Of a DNA stretch of 64,000 nt, positions 1-8,717 are shown one piece after another. Position 1 is the first letter of the stretch. Each line of letters starts with the position of its first letter. The DNA is from Streptomyces thermodiastaticus (lineage in GTDB: Bacteria > Actinomycetota > Actinomycetes > Streptomycetales > Streptomycetaceae), in the NCBI RefSeq assembly GCF_014656135.1, contig NZ_BNBV01000003.1, forward strand, positions 248,001 through 312,000, given 5' to 3'. Under the pieces are notes generated by a model. It was given only the letters and a program-made list of their open reading frames with translations. It did not search any database and was not told the origin of the DNA. A program made the position numbers and the translations under genes.

Positions 1-641
1 TGGTCTGCATCGACGCCTCCCAGGCGGCGCCGCACATGCCGCTGGACGTGCAGGCTCTCCAGGCCGACTTCGTGGCCTTCACCGGCCACAAGATGTGCGG
101 TCCGACCGGCATCGGTGTGTTGTGGGGCCGTCAGGAACTCCTGGAGGACCTGCCTCCGTTCCTGGGCGGCGGCGAGATGATCGAGACGGTGTCGATGCAC
201 TCCTCGACCTACGCGCCGGCGCCGCACAAGTTCGAGGCCGGCACCCCGCCGATCGCGCAGGCGGTCGGCCTGGGCGCGGCCATCGACTACCTGAACTCCA
301 TCGGCATGGAGAAGATCCTCGCCCACGAGCACGCGCTCACCGAGTACGCGGTGAAGCGGCTCGCCGAGGTCCCCGATCTGAAGATCATCGGCCCGGCCAC
401 GGCCGAGGACCGCGGCGCGGCGATCTCCTTCACGCTCGGTGACATCCACCCGCATGATGTGGGCCAGGTCCTGGACGAGCAGGGCATCGCGGTGCGCGTG
501 GGCCACCACTGCGCCCGCCCGGTGTGCCTCCGCTACGGAATTCCTGCGACCACGCGGGCGTCGTTCTATCTGTACTCCACGCCGGCCGAGATCGACGCTC
601 TGGTCGACGGCCTGGAGCACGTACGGAACTTCTTCGGATGA
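1..641 (+). CDS. sufS: Cysteine desulfurase SufS, C-terminal part (5' end outside window)
   Basis: PLP enzyme that takes sulfur from L-cysteine and passes it as persulfide to SufU for Fe-S cluster assembly in the cytoplasm. The open frame runs from base 3 with no start in the window; about 212 residues are visible, half of the usual 410-420. The PLP lysine lies in FTGHKMCGPTGIG (Lys codon 90-92). The active-site cysteine lies in GHHCARPVC (Cys codon 510-512) on the loop typical of group II SufS enzymes. The stop is 11 bp before sufU, so this is the tail of a suf operon; in actinobacteria sufB, D and C normally lie upstream. Confidence 0.95.
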   Translation, partial: VCIDASQAAPHMPLDVQALQADFVAFTGHKMCGPTGIGVLWGRQELLEDLPPFLGGGEMIETVSMHSSTYAPAPHKFEAGTPPIAQAVGLGAAIDYLNSIGMEKILAHEHALTEYAVKRLAEVPDLKIIGPATAEDRGAAISFTLGDIHPHDVGQVLDEQGIAVRVGHHCARPVCLRYGIPATTRASFYLYSTPAEIDALVDGLEHVRNFFG

Positions 642-652
642 GGGGCTGAGGC

Positions 653-1120
653 GTGAAGCTGGACTCCATGTACCAGGACGTCATCCTGGACCACTACAAG
701 AACCCCCACGGGCGGGGGCTCAGGGATGGCGACGCCGAGGTGCACCACGTGAACCCGACGTGCGGCGACGAGATCACGCTTCGCGTCAAGTACGACGGCA
801 CGACGATCCAGGACGTCTCGTACGAGGGGCAAGGCTGTTCCATCAGCCAGGCGTCGGCCTCCGTGCTGAACGATCTCCTCGTCGGCAAGGACCTCGCCGA
901 GGCGCAGAAGATCCAGGAGACGTTCCTGGAGCTGATGCAGTCCAAGGGCAGGATCGAGCCCGACGAGGCGATGGAGGACGTGCTGGAGGACGCGGTGGCC
1001 TTCGCCGGCGTCTCCAAGTACCCCGCGCGGGTCAAGTGCGCCCTGCTGAGCTGGATGGCGTGGAAGGACGCGACGGCCCAGGCGCTGGCCGGCGCCGAGG
1101 CCGAAAGGAAGACGGCATGA
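653..1120 (+). CDS. sufU: Fe-S cluster scaffold / sulfurtransfer protein SufU
   Basis: Zinc-dependent SufU-type protein of 155 aa that accepts sulfur from SufS and hands it to the SufBCD scaffold. The three conserved cysteines are present: C37 in NPTCGD (with D39), C62 in GQGCSIS and C129 in RVKCALL. The family insertion that separates SufU from IscU (LMQSKG region) is also present. The GTG start at 653 lies 11 bp after the sufS stop, and the stop overlaps the next start (ATGA), so translation is coupled. Confidence 0.95.
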   Translation: MKLDSMYQDVILDHYKNPHGRGLRDGDAEVHHVNPTCGDEITLRVKYDGTTIQDVSYEGQGCSISQASASVLNDLLVGKDLAEAQKIQETFLELMQSKGRIEPDEAMEDVLEDAVAFAGVSKYPARVKCALLSWMAWKDATAQALAGAEAERKTA

Positions 1121-1449
1121 GCGACACGGCCCAGATGAAGCCGGTCTCGGAGGAGGAACTCCGCGAGGCCCTGATGGACGTCGTCGACCCCGAGCTGGGC
1201 ATCGACGTCGTCAACCTGGGGCTGGTCTACGGCATCCACATCGACGACTCCAACGTGGCCACCGTCGACATGACCCTCACCTCGGCGGCCTGCCCGCTGA
1301 CCGACGTCATCGAGGACCAGGCCCGGTCCGCGACCGAGGGCATCGTCAACGAGCTGCGCATCAACTGGGTCTGGATGCCGCCGTGGGGCCCCGACAAGAT
1401 CACCGACGAGGGCCGCGAGCAGCTGCGCGCGCTCGGGTTCAACGTCTGA
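1117..1449 (+). CDS. sufT: SufT-like metal-sulfur cluster assembly factor (MIP18/DUF59)
   Basis: A 110-aa MIP18-family (DUF59, PaaD-like) protein that helps Fe-S cluster maturation. It carries the VVDPELGIDVVNLGLVY core of the family and the conserved cysteine in TSAACPLTD. The ATG at 1117 overlaps the sufU stop by 4 bp, making it the last gene of the suf operon; a hairpin follows at once. The family is clear; the exact partner (SufBCD or a downstream apoprotein) cannot be read from sequence. Confidence 0.9.
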   Translation: MSDTAQMKPVSEEELREALMDVVDPELGIDVVNLGLVYGIHIDDSNVATVDMTLTSAACPLTDVIEDQARSATEGIVNELRINWVWMPPWGPDKITDEGREQLRALGFNV

Positions 1450-1468
1450 CACACCGCTGGAGCACACG

Positions 1469-1503
1469 AAACGGCGAGGTCCGCCCGGGCCTCGCCGTTT
1501 CTT
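1469..1503 (+). terminator. Terminator of the suf operon
   Basis: Perfect 11-bp inverted repeat AAACGGCGAGG / CCTCGCCGTTT (1469-1479 and 1490-1500) with a 10-nt loop, starting 20 bp after the sufT-like stop. Confidence 0.8.
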
Positions 1504-1515
1504 TCACCCTCGTTG

Positions 1516-1529
1516 TGTACGAGTGTACA
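1516..1529. promoter_or_regulatory. Inverted repeat upstream of the SMR/TetR pair
   Basis: TGTAC-N4-GTACA inverted repeat 22 bp before the SMR start. Its place between the suf terminator and the SMR gene fits an operator for the TetR-type repressor encoded downstream (inference). Confidence 0.45.
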
Positions 1530-1550
1530 TACCGCCGGTACGCTCCGCTC

Positions 1551-1871
1551 ATGGGATACGTGATGCTCGCCGGCGCCATCGCCGCGGAAGTCGCCGCCAC
1601 CACCGCCATGAAGTACAGCGAGGGCTTCAGCAGGCTCGGACCGTCGCTGATCACCCTCCTCGGTTATGTGCTGTCCTTCGCGCTGCTGGCCCAGACCCTG
1701 AAGTCCGTCTCCATCGGCACCGCCTACGCCATCTGGTCGGGCATCGGCACCGCGGCCGTCGCCACGCTCGGCCTGCTGCTGTTCGGCGAGGGACTCACCC
1801 TCGCCAAGATCGCCGGCATCGTCCTGATCATCGGCGGTGTGGTGGTGCTGAACCTCGGCGGAGCCCACTGA
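1551..1871 (+). CDS. Small multidrug resistance (SMR) family efflux protein
   Basis: A 106-aa membrane protein with four predicted helices, the standard SMR size. It has the essential proton- and drug-binding glutamate in helix 1 (E13, in AGAIAAEVAATTAMK) and the YAIWSGIGTA motif of QacE/EmrE-like proteins. It probably exports cationic compounds by proton antiport as a dimer. The ATG at 1551 aligns with the family N-terminus; longer in-frame starts run back into the suf terminator. The stop overlaps the next start, giving a two-gene operon with a TetR regulator. Confidence 0.92.
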   Translation: MGYVMLAGAIAAEVAATTAMKYSEGFSRLGPSLITLLGYVLSFALLAQTLKSVSIGTAYAIWSGIGTAAVATLGLLLFGEGLTLAKIAGIVLIIGGVVVLNLGGAH

Positions 1872-2407
1872 TGGCCCGCCGCTGGGACCCCGGGCGTCGG
1901 CAGCGGATCATCGACGCCGCGATCCGTGTCGTCGCCCGCTCGGGCATCGCCGGGCTGAGCCACCGCTCGGTGGCGGCCGAGGCGGACGTGCCCCTGGGGT
2001 CCACGACGTACCACTTCGCCACCCTCGACGACCTGCTCCTGGCCGCCCTGCGCCAGGCCGGCGAGGACTTCGCCGGCACGATCGCCGCCCGCCGCGCGCT
2101 GAGCGACCCGGACACCGACCTGGCCGCCGAACTCGCGGCCTGGATGGGGGAGTGGCTCCGGGGCGACCGCAGCGAGATCGAGCTGGAGTACGAGCTGTAT
2201 CTCGCCGCCCTGCGCCGCCCCGCGCTGCGCCCGGTCGCCGCCGAGTGGGCCGGTGTCCTGGCCGCCCTCCTCGCCCGCCGCACCGACGCGGTCACCGCCC
2301 GTGCGCTGGTGGCGCTGATGGACGGCATCTGCCTGGAGGCGCTGCTCACCGGCAGGCCGTACGACGAGGACTACGCGCGCGACGCCCTCGCCCGGCTCAT
2401 CCCCTGA
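1871..2407 (+). CDS. TetR/AcrR family transcriptional regulator
   Basis: 178-aa regulator. The N-terminal TetR helix-turn-helix covers about residues 8-55 ([16 protein letters not shown], then [14 protein letters not shown]). The helical ligand-binding region has the [18 protein letters not shown] signature of Streptomyces TetR proteins beside SMR pumps. Its start overlaps the SMR stop (TGATG). It probably represses the pump operon through the inverted repeat at 1516-1529. Confidence 0.9.
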   Translation: MARRWDPGRRQRIIDAAIRVVARSGIAGLSHRSVAAEADVPLGSTTYHFATLDDLLLAALRQAGEDFAGTIAARRALSDPDTDLAAELAAWMGEWLRGDRSEIELEYELYLAALRRPALRPVAAEWAGVLAALLARRTDAVTARALVALMDGICLEALLTGRPYDEDYARDALARLIP

Positions 2408-2471
2408 CGGCACGCCCGGCTGGCGAGACGCGGTTCGCCCTCACCAGCCCGCTCACGTTAGGTTTTGTCCC

Positions 2472-3458
2472 ATGACCGAGTCTGCTGCACGCACCACCGG
2501 CGCCGTGGCCGCCGGCCTTGCCACGATCGCCTGTGACGGCACCGTCCTCGACACCTGGTTCCCCGCGCCCGAGCTGGCCGACCAGCCCGGTCCGGCCGGT
2601 ACCGAGCGGCTGTCCGCCGAGCAGGCCGCGCGGCTGCTGGGCGGCGGTGCGACGGCGGCCATCGGCCCGGACGCCCGCCGGGGCGTCGAGGTGGTCGCGG
2701 TCCGCACGGTCATCGCCTCGCTGGACGAGAAGCCGATCGACGCCCACGACGTCTACCTGCGCCTGCACCTGCTCTCGCACCGCCTGGTCAAGCCGCACGG
2801 CCTGTCCCTGGACGGCATCTTCGGCCACCTCGCCAACGTCGCCTGGACCTCGCTCGGCCCGGTCGCGGTGGACGACATCGAGAAGGTGCGCCTCAACGCC
2901 CGCGCCGAGGGCCTGCACCTGCAGGTCACCTCCATCGACAAGTTCCCGCGGATGACCGACTACGTCGTGCCCAAGGGCGTCCGCATCGGCGACGCCGACC
3001 GGGTCCGCCTCGGCGCCCACCTCGCCGAGGGCACCACGGTCATGCACGAGGGCTTCGTGAACTTCAACGCGGGCACCCTCGGCAGCTCCATGGTCGAGGG
3101 CCGCATCTCCGCCGGTGTCGTCGTCGGCGACGGCTCGGACATCGGCGGCGGCGCCTCCACCATGGGCACCCTCTCCGGCGGCGGCAACGTGGTCATCTCC
3201 ATCGGCGAACGCTGCCTGATCGGCGCCGAGGCGGGCGTGGGCATCGCCCTCGGCGACGAGTGCGTGGTCGAGGCCGGCCTGTACGTCACCGCCGGCACCC
3301 GGGTGACCATGCCCGACGGGCAGGTCGTCAAGGCCCGTGAGCTGAGCGGCGCCTCCCACATCCTCTTCCGCCGCAACTCGGTCACCGGCGCGGTCGAGGC
3401 CCGCCCGAACAACGCGGTCTGGGGCGGCCTGAACGAGGTGCTGCACCAGCACAACTGA
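2472..3458 (+). CDS. dapD: 2,3,4,5-tetrahydropyridine-2,6-dicarboxylate N-succinyltransferase
   Basis: Succinylates tetrahydrodipicolinate in the DAP/lysine pathway. The 328-aa length fits the long actinobacterial DapD. The N-terminal domain holds [13 protein letters not shown]. The left-handed beta-helix of hexapeptide repeats begins near residue 175 ([27 protein letters not shown]) and includes [15 protein letters not shown]. It stands alone, with a strong terminator behind it. Confidence 0.96.
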   Translation: MTESAARTTGAVAAGLATIACDGTVLDTWFPAPELADQPGPAGTERLSAEQAARLLGGGATAAIGPDARRGVEVVAVRTVIASLDEKPIDAHDVYLRLHLLSHRLVKPHGLSLDGIFGHLANVAWTSLGPVAVDDIEKVRLNARAEGLHLQVTSIDKFPRMTDYVVPKGVRIGDADRVRLGAHLAEGTTVMHEGFVNFNAGTLGSSMVEGRISAGVVVGDGSDIGGGASTMGTLSGGGNVVISIGERCLIGAEAGVGIALGDECVVEAGLYVTAGTRVTMPDGQVVKARELSGASHILFRRNSVTGAVEARPNNAVWGGLNEVLHQHN

Positions 3459-3476
3459 CCCACGGCGGCCCGCAGG

Positions 3477-3506
3477 CGGGCCCGGCTCGGCCGAACGCCG
3501 GGCCCG
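3477..3506 (+). terminator. Terminator downstream of dapD
   Basis: Perfect 10-bp inverted repeat CGGGCCCGGC / GCCGGGCCCG (3477-3486 and 3497-3506), 10-nt loop, 18 bp after the dapD stop. It could also serve the convergent dapA-like remnant. Confidence 0.75.
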
Positions 3507-3521
3507 CGCGGGGCGCTTCGC

Positions 3522-4284
3522 TCAGTCGCCGGTCAGCCGCTCGTACGCGGCCGGCAGACGGGCGTCCGTCTCCGCGCCGGTCGGCCGCAGCGGCGCACAG
3601 ACGGGCCCGCCTGCAGCCCGAGGGCACCGAGCAGCACCTTGACGGTGACCGTGCCGGGCAGGCCGGAACACCTCGTCAGCTCGATGCACTCGATGGCGCG
3701 TTGCTGCAGCCGGGCCGCCCGTGCGGTGTCGCCCGCGTCGAACGCCTCCGAAACGGCCCGCACCTGACGCGGGACGGCGTTCGCCACCGTGCTGACACAG
3801 CCGGCGGCACCCGCCGCGATCAGCGCGAGACGGTGCTCGTCGCGGCCGGCGCAGACCGCCGACTCGCTTCCGGCAGGCACCTTCTGCGTGCCCAGCAGAT
3901 CGCCGGCGCAGCCCTTGACCGCCACGATCCCGGGGTGTCCGGCCAGCCGCAGCAGGGTGGCGGGTTCGACACGGGTGCCGGTGCGGCCGGGGATGTCGTA
4001 CAGCATGACGGGCAGGCCGCAGGCGTCGGCGACCGTGCGGAAGCGCGCCTCGCCCGCGTCCTGCGGCGGCCTGCCGCAGCACGGGGTCACCACCAGCACC
4101 GCGTCGGCTCCTGCCTTCCGCGCCTCCTGGGCGATCTCCACGGTGTGCCGGGTGCCGGCGGCGCCCACGCCCGCGACGATCGTGGCCCGGTCGCCCACGG
4201 CCTCGCGCACCGCCCGGATCAGCGCGGCCTTCTCGGCGTCCGTGGTGGTGGGCGACTCGCCCGTGGTGCCGTTGAGCAGCGGTT
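3522..4284 (-). pseudogene. Decayed dihydrodipicolinate synthase-like (dapA family) gene
   Basis: The minus strand encodes a DapA/NAL-family (beta/alpha)8 protein from LLNGTTGESPTTTDAEKAAL onward. It includes the YDIPGRTGT motif and the Schiff-base lysine context (GIVAVKGCAGDL). A TGA stands four codons before NGTTGE, and the first 40 or so residues of the family are absent. Near the 3' end the frame shifts after LLGALGL; the family-like ending (PAAYERLTGD) lies in the other frame and stops at 3522. The active-site tyrosine pair normally found in VTPYYN is replaced (VVTPCCGRPP). These defects point to a pseudogene, not a short functional enzyme. Confidence 0.75.
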
Positions 4285-4410
4285 GTCATGTTCGTGGCAT
4301 CGGCGCCGCGCGGACACTGCTGCACGGTCGCCCGGGCGCCCTGTGGGCAAATCCGCCCGTATGGGTCACCATGGTGCCGAGGTCACCGACCGGCAGCTCA
4401 TGGAGGCGTC

Positions 4411-4575
4411 ATGAAGCTCGGCAAGGCACTGGCCACCGGATACGCGCAGGAGGAGCAGGAGCCGCGGGTCGCCCCCGAGCAGCGCGAGCAGCACAGGAGG
4501 GAACGCACCGACGCCGGCCTCGCACCGCGGGCCGCCGCGGACGACGCACCGCACGAGGCCCCCTCCGCCCGATGA
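4411..4575 (+). CDS. Small charged protein, function unknown
   Basis: 54-aa ORF with a GGAG sequence 7 bp before its ATG, starting MKLGKALATGYAQEEQEP and ending in a charged, Ala-rich tail. It shares 4 bp with the next gene (ATGA), which supports real translation. It heads a four-gene coupled unit with a Cys-rich protein, a holin-like protein and a DUF3618 protein. No motif identifies its job. Confidence 0.6.
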   Translation: MKLGKALATGYAQEEQEPRVAPEQREQHRRERTDAGLAPRAAADDAPHEAPSAR

Positions 4576-5282
4576 GGCTGCGGCTGCCGAGGGAACGCCC
4601 GCCCCAGCCGCCGACCGGATACAAGATCGCTTTCCCGGTGCTCTCCCAGGACGGCACCTGGGCGGGCTTCACCGGGGTCTCGCTCGGCGGTGCCGAGCCC
4701 TACGCCGTCGTCGCCGACGCCGGCTGTGTGTACGGGCGCCGGCACCGGCCGCCCGCCCGGCTGTGCGACTGCGGGTTCCACTGTCTGCACGACCGCACGG
4801 CCGCCGAGGGCCTGCTGTGCACCGCCGGGCATCGCGGCGCCGTGCTGCTCGAGGTCCGGGTGCTCGGCGCCTACATCCGCTACGAGCGCGGCTTCCGCTA
4901 CGCACGCCAGCGGGTGCGGACCATGACGGTCGGGCCCTGCGCATGCGGGGCGCGCCCGGCCGCGCTGGCCGACGCGGGCTGGGGCCGGCCCGGGCTGCGG
5001 GCGCTGACCAGCGCATGCGCCGGCTGTGTGCGCGGGCGCATCTGTCTCACCCTCGCGGCATTCGCCCGCCTGGCCGGAGACGGACTGCGCGTCCTCGCCG
5101 CGGAGGGAACGGGCGGTGCCGTCGCCGCGGAGCCCGGCGGGCCCGTGGGCGCGGGCGGGCCCGGCACGCTCAACCTGCGCGAACTCGTCGCCGAGGCAGC
5201 CCTGTTGCAGGCCCGACTGGACTGGTTCCAGACCCAGCTGGCGCGGCTGGGCGAGCGCGGCCCCGGCGCGGACCACGGATAG
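4572..5282 (+). CDS. Conserved cysteine-rich hypothetical protein
   Basis: 236-aa protein with about ten cysteines, many close together: CDCGFHCLH, CACG, and the CAGCVRGRIC group. This suggests metal or Fe-S binding. The N-terminal half is beta-rich (YKIAFPVLSQDGTWAGFTG); the C-terminal tail ends in a helix (ELVAEAALLQARLDWFQTQL). The ATG at 4572 overlaps the previous stop. Longer in-frame starts would cover the dapA remnant and are unlikely. I do not recognise a characterised family. Confidence 0.7.
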   Translation: MRLRLPRERPPQPPTGYKIAFPVLSQDGTWAGFTGVSLGGAEPYAVVADAGCVYGRRHRPPARLCDCGFHCLHDRTAAEGLLCTAGHRGAVLLEVRVLGAYIRYERGFRYARQRVRTMTVGPCACGARPAALADAGWGRPGLRALTSACAGCVRGRICLTLAAFARLAGDGLRVLAAEGTGGAVAAEPGGPVGAGGPGTLNLRELVAEAALLQARLDWFQTQLARLGERGPGADHG

Positions 5283-5338
5283 CGGACAGCGTGCGGGGGT
5301 ACCCGGGGTGTTCCGGACCGAGAGGAGGCGGGACAGAC

Positions 5339-5791
5339 GTGACCGGGACCATCGACGCCACAGGGGTACGCGACGAGCGCCAACCGGCGGACGATCACCG
5401 CGCGGGCGACCGCTCGGTGGGAGAACTCGTCCACCAGGCCACCGAACAGATCTCCCAGCTGGTGCGGCAGGAAGCGGCCCTCGCCAAGGTGGAGCTGGCC
5501 GCCAAGGGCAAGCGCGCGGGACGCGGCGGCGGGCTGCTGGGCGCCGCGGGCGCCCTCGGCTACATCGGCCTGTTCGCCCTCGCCGGAGCAGCCGGTGCCG
5601 CGCTGGCGCTGGTGCTGCCCGTGTGGGCGGCGGCGCTGGTCGTGGCCGGTGCGCTGTTCCTGATCGCCGGGCTGCTGGCTCTGGTCGGCCGGGCCCAGCT
5701 GCGGCAGGTCGGCCCGCCCACACCGCAGCGGGCGATCGGCAGCGTCCGGGCCGATGTCGAGGTGATCAAGGAAAGGGCGCACCACCGATGA
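5339..5791 (+). CDS. Phage holin family (Phage_holin_3_6-like) membrane protein
   Basis: 150-aa protein: an N-terminal amphipathic segment (SVGELVHQATEQISQLVRQEAALAK), then two adjacent transmembrane helices at about residues 65-115, and a charged C-terminus. This is the layout of the actinobacterial holin superfamily proteins found beside DUF3618 genes. The GTG start at 5339 follows GAGAGGAGG. The stop overlaps the next ATG. Despite the name, these chromosomal proteins are not known to lyse cells; a membrane-stress or gas-vesicle-associated role is only a guess. Confidence 0.8.
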   Translation: MTGTIDATGVRDERQPADDHRAGDRSVGELVHQATEQISQLVRQEAALAKVELAAKGKRAGRGGGLLGAAGALGYIGLFALAGAAGAALALVLPVWAAALVVAGALFLIAGLLALVGRAQLRQVGPPTPQRAIGSVRADVEVIKERAHHR

Positions 5792-6390
5792 CGGACAGGA
5801 TGCAGCGGGCGGACGGCGGTGCCGCGCGCTCCGTCGGTGCGAAAGGCCCCGACGAGCTGCGGCAGCAGATCGAGGAGACCAGGCGCCGGCTCGGCGACAC
5901 GGTCGAGGAGCTGGCCGCCAAGGCGGACGTGAAGGGCCGTGCCCGGGCGCGGGCGACCGGCCTGCGGGACAAGGCCGGCGCGATGACCGGGCGTCTGCGC
6001 GGCTCCGCCGCGCAGACGGGCCACCGTGCCCAGGAGACGATCGGCCACGCCGGGCAGCGCGCGCAGCGCACGGCGAGCCACGCCGGCCACCGGGCCCAGG
6101 AAGGCGCCGGACGCGCCGGCCACCGGGCCCAGGAAGGCGTCGCACGGGCCGCCCACCGGGCGCACGAGGGCGCCGGACAGGCCGGGCACCGCATACAGGA
6201 GCGCGCCGGACACGCCGGGCAGCGGCTCCAGGAGACCGCCGGGCGGACCGGGCACACGGTCGCGCGCCCGGTCGAGGGCGCCCTCCAGGCCTGCCGCCGC
6301 CACCCCGTCCCGCTGACGCTCGCCGGTGTGGCGGGCACGGCGCTGGTGACCTGGGGCGTGCTGGCCCGCCGGCACACCCGCTGCCGGTGA
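5788..6390 (+). CDS. DUF3618 domain protein with 11-residue repeats
   Basis: 200-aa protein. The DUF3618 motif lies at about residues 20-50 (PDELRQQIEETRRRLGDTVE). Residues 77-153 hold seven tandem 11-residue repeats of the type AGHRAQEGAGR, and a single transmembrane segment (HPVPLTLAGVAGTALVTWG) sits near the C-terminus. The 11-residue period suggests a long amphipathic helix lying on a membrane, as in apolipoprotein- or LEA-like proteins. It is translationally coupled to the holin-like gene. Role unknown. Confidence 0.8.
   Translation: MTDRMQRADGGAARSVGAKGPDELRQQIEETRRRLGDTVEELAAKADVKGRARARATGLRDKAGAMTGRLRGSAAQTGHRAQETIGHAGQRAQRTASHAGHRAQEGAGRAGHRAQEGVARAAHRAHEGAGQAGHRIQERAGHAGQRLQETAGRTGHTVARPVEGALQACRRHPVPLTLAGVAGTALVTWGVLARRHTRCR
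6016..6246 (+). repeat. 33-bp coding tandem repeat (7 units)
   Basis: Seven 33-bp units encode 11-residue repeats (consensus AGHRAQEGAGR) in the DUF3618 gene. Units 3 and 4 are nearly identical at DNA level (GGCCACCGGGCCCAGGAAGG occurs in both); the others are degenerate. Repeat number could vary between strains. Confidence 0.85.
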
Positions 6391-6494
6391 GCGGTCCGCC
6401 CGCCGCCGCTCTCGGCCCCTGACCGGCGGCCACCGGGGACACACGAAGGCCGCCCCGTCCCTCGGCCGGGGCGGCCGTCACGGGCAAGGGCCGC

Positions 6495-8330
6495 TCACGG
6501 ACGGAACCGCAGGACCTGCGGGTCGTGGTCGCTGATCTGGTCGTGGAACTCCGAGTTGATGTGCACGCTGTCGTAGGAGAAGCGGCCGGCCCGGCGGATC
6601 CGCGGGCTGATCAGGATCTGGTCGAGAACCTGCTCGTTGCCCTGGTAGTTGTAGGTGTAACGCTCGTTCGCGGGCAGCGACTTGACCGCCGACCACAGCT
6701 CGCCGTCGCCCTCGAGGATCTTCGCGGTGCCGGAGAACTCGAAGTCGTTCAGGTCACCGAGGACGACGACCTCCGCGTTCTTCTGCACCTTCAGCAACTG
6801 GGCCACGAAGGCGTGCACCTCGGCCGCCTGCCGGTGCCGCTGCGTCTCCGAGCTGCGCACGGGCGGCTGGTACTGGGCGGTCAGGCCCTGGTCGCCGCCC
6901 TTGGACGCGAAATGGTTGGCGATCACGAACACGGTCCTGCCGCGGAAGACGAACTCCCCGGCCAGCGGCTTGCGGCTGGACGTCCACGCGTCGGACGCGG
7001 GGTCGATCCGGCCGGGGGAGGCCGTCAGGGCCGCCTTGCCGTGGATCTTCGTGACCCCGACCGCGGTGGTGGAGGTGCCGCCCGGGCGGTCGGTGAAGGA
7101 CACGCGCGCCGGGTTGAACAGGAACACCTGGCGGATGTTGCCGCCGGGCTCGCCGCCGTCCTGGCCGTCGACCGGGTCGACGGAACGCCAGTCGTACCGC
7201 GGGCCGCCGGCCGCGACGATCGCGTCGATCAGCGCGCTGACCGTCTTCGCCGCGCTCACCGTGCCGTCGTCGGTGGCGCCGTTGTCGTCCTGGATCTCCT
7301 CCAGGCAGACGATGTCGGGCGCCTGCAGGCGGTGCACGATCGCGTCGGCGTGCGCGGCGAATGTGGTGTCCGACGGGTCCAGGTTCTCCACGTTGTAGGT
7401 GGCCACCGCCAGCTCGCCGGAGGACTGCTTGCGGGTCGTCTCGCGCTGCAGCCCGCCCTTGCGCAGCATGCCCATGCGGTCGGCCACGAGGGTGTAGCCG
7501 CCGTACTGGTTGTAGTCCAGCGGGCCGGTGGTGGGGCCGGTGAGGGTGTCGCCGACGTCGGCCACCGGGAAGTCGTCGGCGGAGCCCAGCGACTGGATCT
7601 GCAGCCGGCCCGTGTTCTGCGCGTCGTAGGAGCCGTAGACCGTGCCGCCGCGGCTGCTGCGGTGCTCGCCGGGCTTCACCGTCACCCACAGCTCGCTGTA
7701 GGGGTCGGTGGCCGTGACCACGCGGGCGTCGGACACCTGGACGTTCATGCCCTCCAAGGACTCGTAGTAGTCCAGGGCGTAGGCGGACGGCCGCAGCGGC
7801 AGCGCGCCCACGGAGTTGTTCGCGGCCGGGTCCCCGGCCGGGGTGTAGGCGTCGGGGACGGTACGAGCGTCCACGACCACCGGGGCGGGCACCGGGTTGC
7901 CGTGGGAGACGACGGTCACGGCCGGCTTGGTGATCTCCGTCACCGACTGGTTGCCCGAGCCGGTGCCGCCCGGGACGTACTCCGAGACGGTGCCGGTCAC
8001 CGTCACCGCGTCACCGGCCGCGACCTTCGGGGCGGAGCCGGTGAACACGAAGACGCCCTCGCTGGTGGCCGGGTCGTCGTCCGGGCTGGGGTCCTGCATC
8101 CAGAAGCCCTTGGACGAGCCGTAGGTGCGCACACCGGTGACGAGGCCGGGCACGTCCGTGACCTGCCGGCCGGCGTAGGGCGACAGCCGGGTGGTGCCCT
8201 GGATGTCGTGGATGCGCACGGAGTCCGCGTGCGCGGGCGCGGTGAGCACGGTCGTCTGGGCGGCGAGGGTCGCACCGCAGACGGCGGCGACGGTCAGCGC
8301 GGCGAGACGCGCGGAAGACGCTCTGGGCAC
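6495..8330 (-). CDS. Secreted ExeM/NucH family endonuclease/exonuclease/phosphatase
   Basis: 611-aa extracellular nuclease. A Sec signal peptide covers about residues 1-35 (cleavage after AHA in TAPAHADSVR). An OB-fold region follows (HDIQGTTRLSPYAG), and the C-terminal EEP domain has TYNVENLDPSD, CLEEIQDDNG, NHFASKGGD, LGDLNDFEFSG and ISDHDPQV, the metal-binding and catalytic motifs of ExeM-type nucleases. The GTG start at 8330 was chosen because GGAGGA precedes it by 6 bp; upstream in-frame starts lack this. It stands alone and probably degrades extracellular DNA for nutrients. Confidence 0.9.
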   Translation of the reverse strand: MPRASSARLAALTVAAVCGATLAAQTTVLTAPAHADSVRIHDIQGTTRLSPYAGRQVTDVPGLVTGVRTYGSSKGFWMQDPSPDDDPATSEGVFVFTGSAPKVAAGDAVTVTGTVSEYVPGGTGSGNQSVTEITKPAVTVVSHGNPVPAPVVVDARTVPDAYTPAGDPAANNSVGALPLRPSAYALDYYESLEGMNVQVSDARVVTATDPYSELWVTVKPGEHRSSRGGTVYGSYDAQNTGRLQIQSLGSADDFPVADVGDTLTGPTTGPLDYNQYGGYTLVADRMGMLRKGGLQRETTRKQSSGELAVATYNVENLDPSDTTFAAHADAIVHRLQAPDIVCLEEIQDDNGATDDGTVSAAKTVSALIDAIVAAGGPRYDWRSVDPVDGQDGGEPGGNIRQVFLFNPARVSFTDRPGGTSTTAVGVTKIHGKAALTASPGRIDPASDAWTSSRKPLAGEFVFRGRTVFVIANHFASKGGDQGLTAQYQPPVRSSETQRHRQAAEVHAFVAQLLKVQKNAEVVVLGDLNDFEFSGTAKILEGDGELWSAVKSLPANERYTYNYQGNEQVLDQILISPRIRRAGRFSYDSVHINSEFHDQISDHDPQVLRFRP

Positions 8331-8717
8331 CAGGATTCCTCCGAGGACGTGACGAGGCACCGGGACGAGGTGGAGCGGACATGCGACCGCGCGGGCCGCG
8401 ACCGGCAGTGCGGCGACGCGCGTGCGGAGGAGGGGCGGGCGGCGACGGCGCATGCCGCCCGCGGCTTCTACGCGCGTCAATTTCCTGTGCTTCCAGGCCA
8501 GTTGTCAAGGTTCCAGCCGCGGAACGGACCGTGACCGGGAGATGAACCGGGCGGCATGGGGGGAAATCCGTCTAGGCTGAGCGGCCGGGGCACACGAGCC
8601 TCGACACCATGGGCGTCCGGCTCCCCGCGCCGGGTGCGCCGGCGCCCCGACCACCCCCGGGCCCTCGGGCCCCGGGCCGTCCAGGTCCCCCGGGACCGCC
8701 ATCAGGAGAACCAGCCG
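8331..8717. other. Intergenic region between two divergent genes
   Basis: 387 bp between the ExeM-type nuclease (leftward) and the HEAT-like hypothetical protein (rightward). Its left side is Arg- and Pro-codon-like GC-rich sequence without a credible ORF. A less GC-rich patch at 8476-8530 (around TTTCCTGTGCTTCCAGG and TTGTCAAGGTTCC) is the most likely promoter zone for one or both genes. Nothing else recognised. Confidence 0.4.

Noticed and set aside
6016..6279. Possible CRISPR-like repeat array
   Set aside because: The 33-bp units are contiguous and coding, without spacers.
5339..6390. Prophage remnant suggested by the holin-like gene
   Set aside because: No other phage gene nearby; this holin family is widespread on actinobacterial chromosomes.
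6525..8534. 669-codon plus-strand frame opposite the ExeM-type nuclease
   Set aside because: Val/Arg/Gly-rich mirror of a well-supported gene; no family motifs, no ribosome site.
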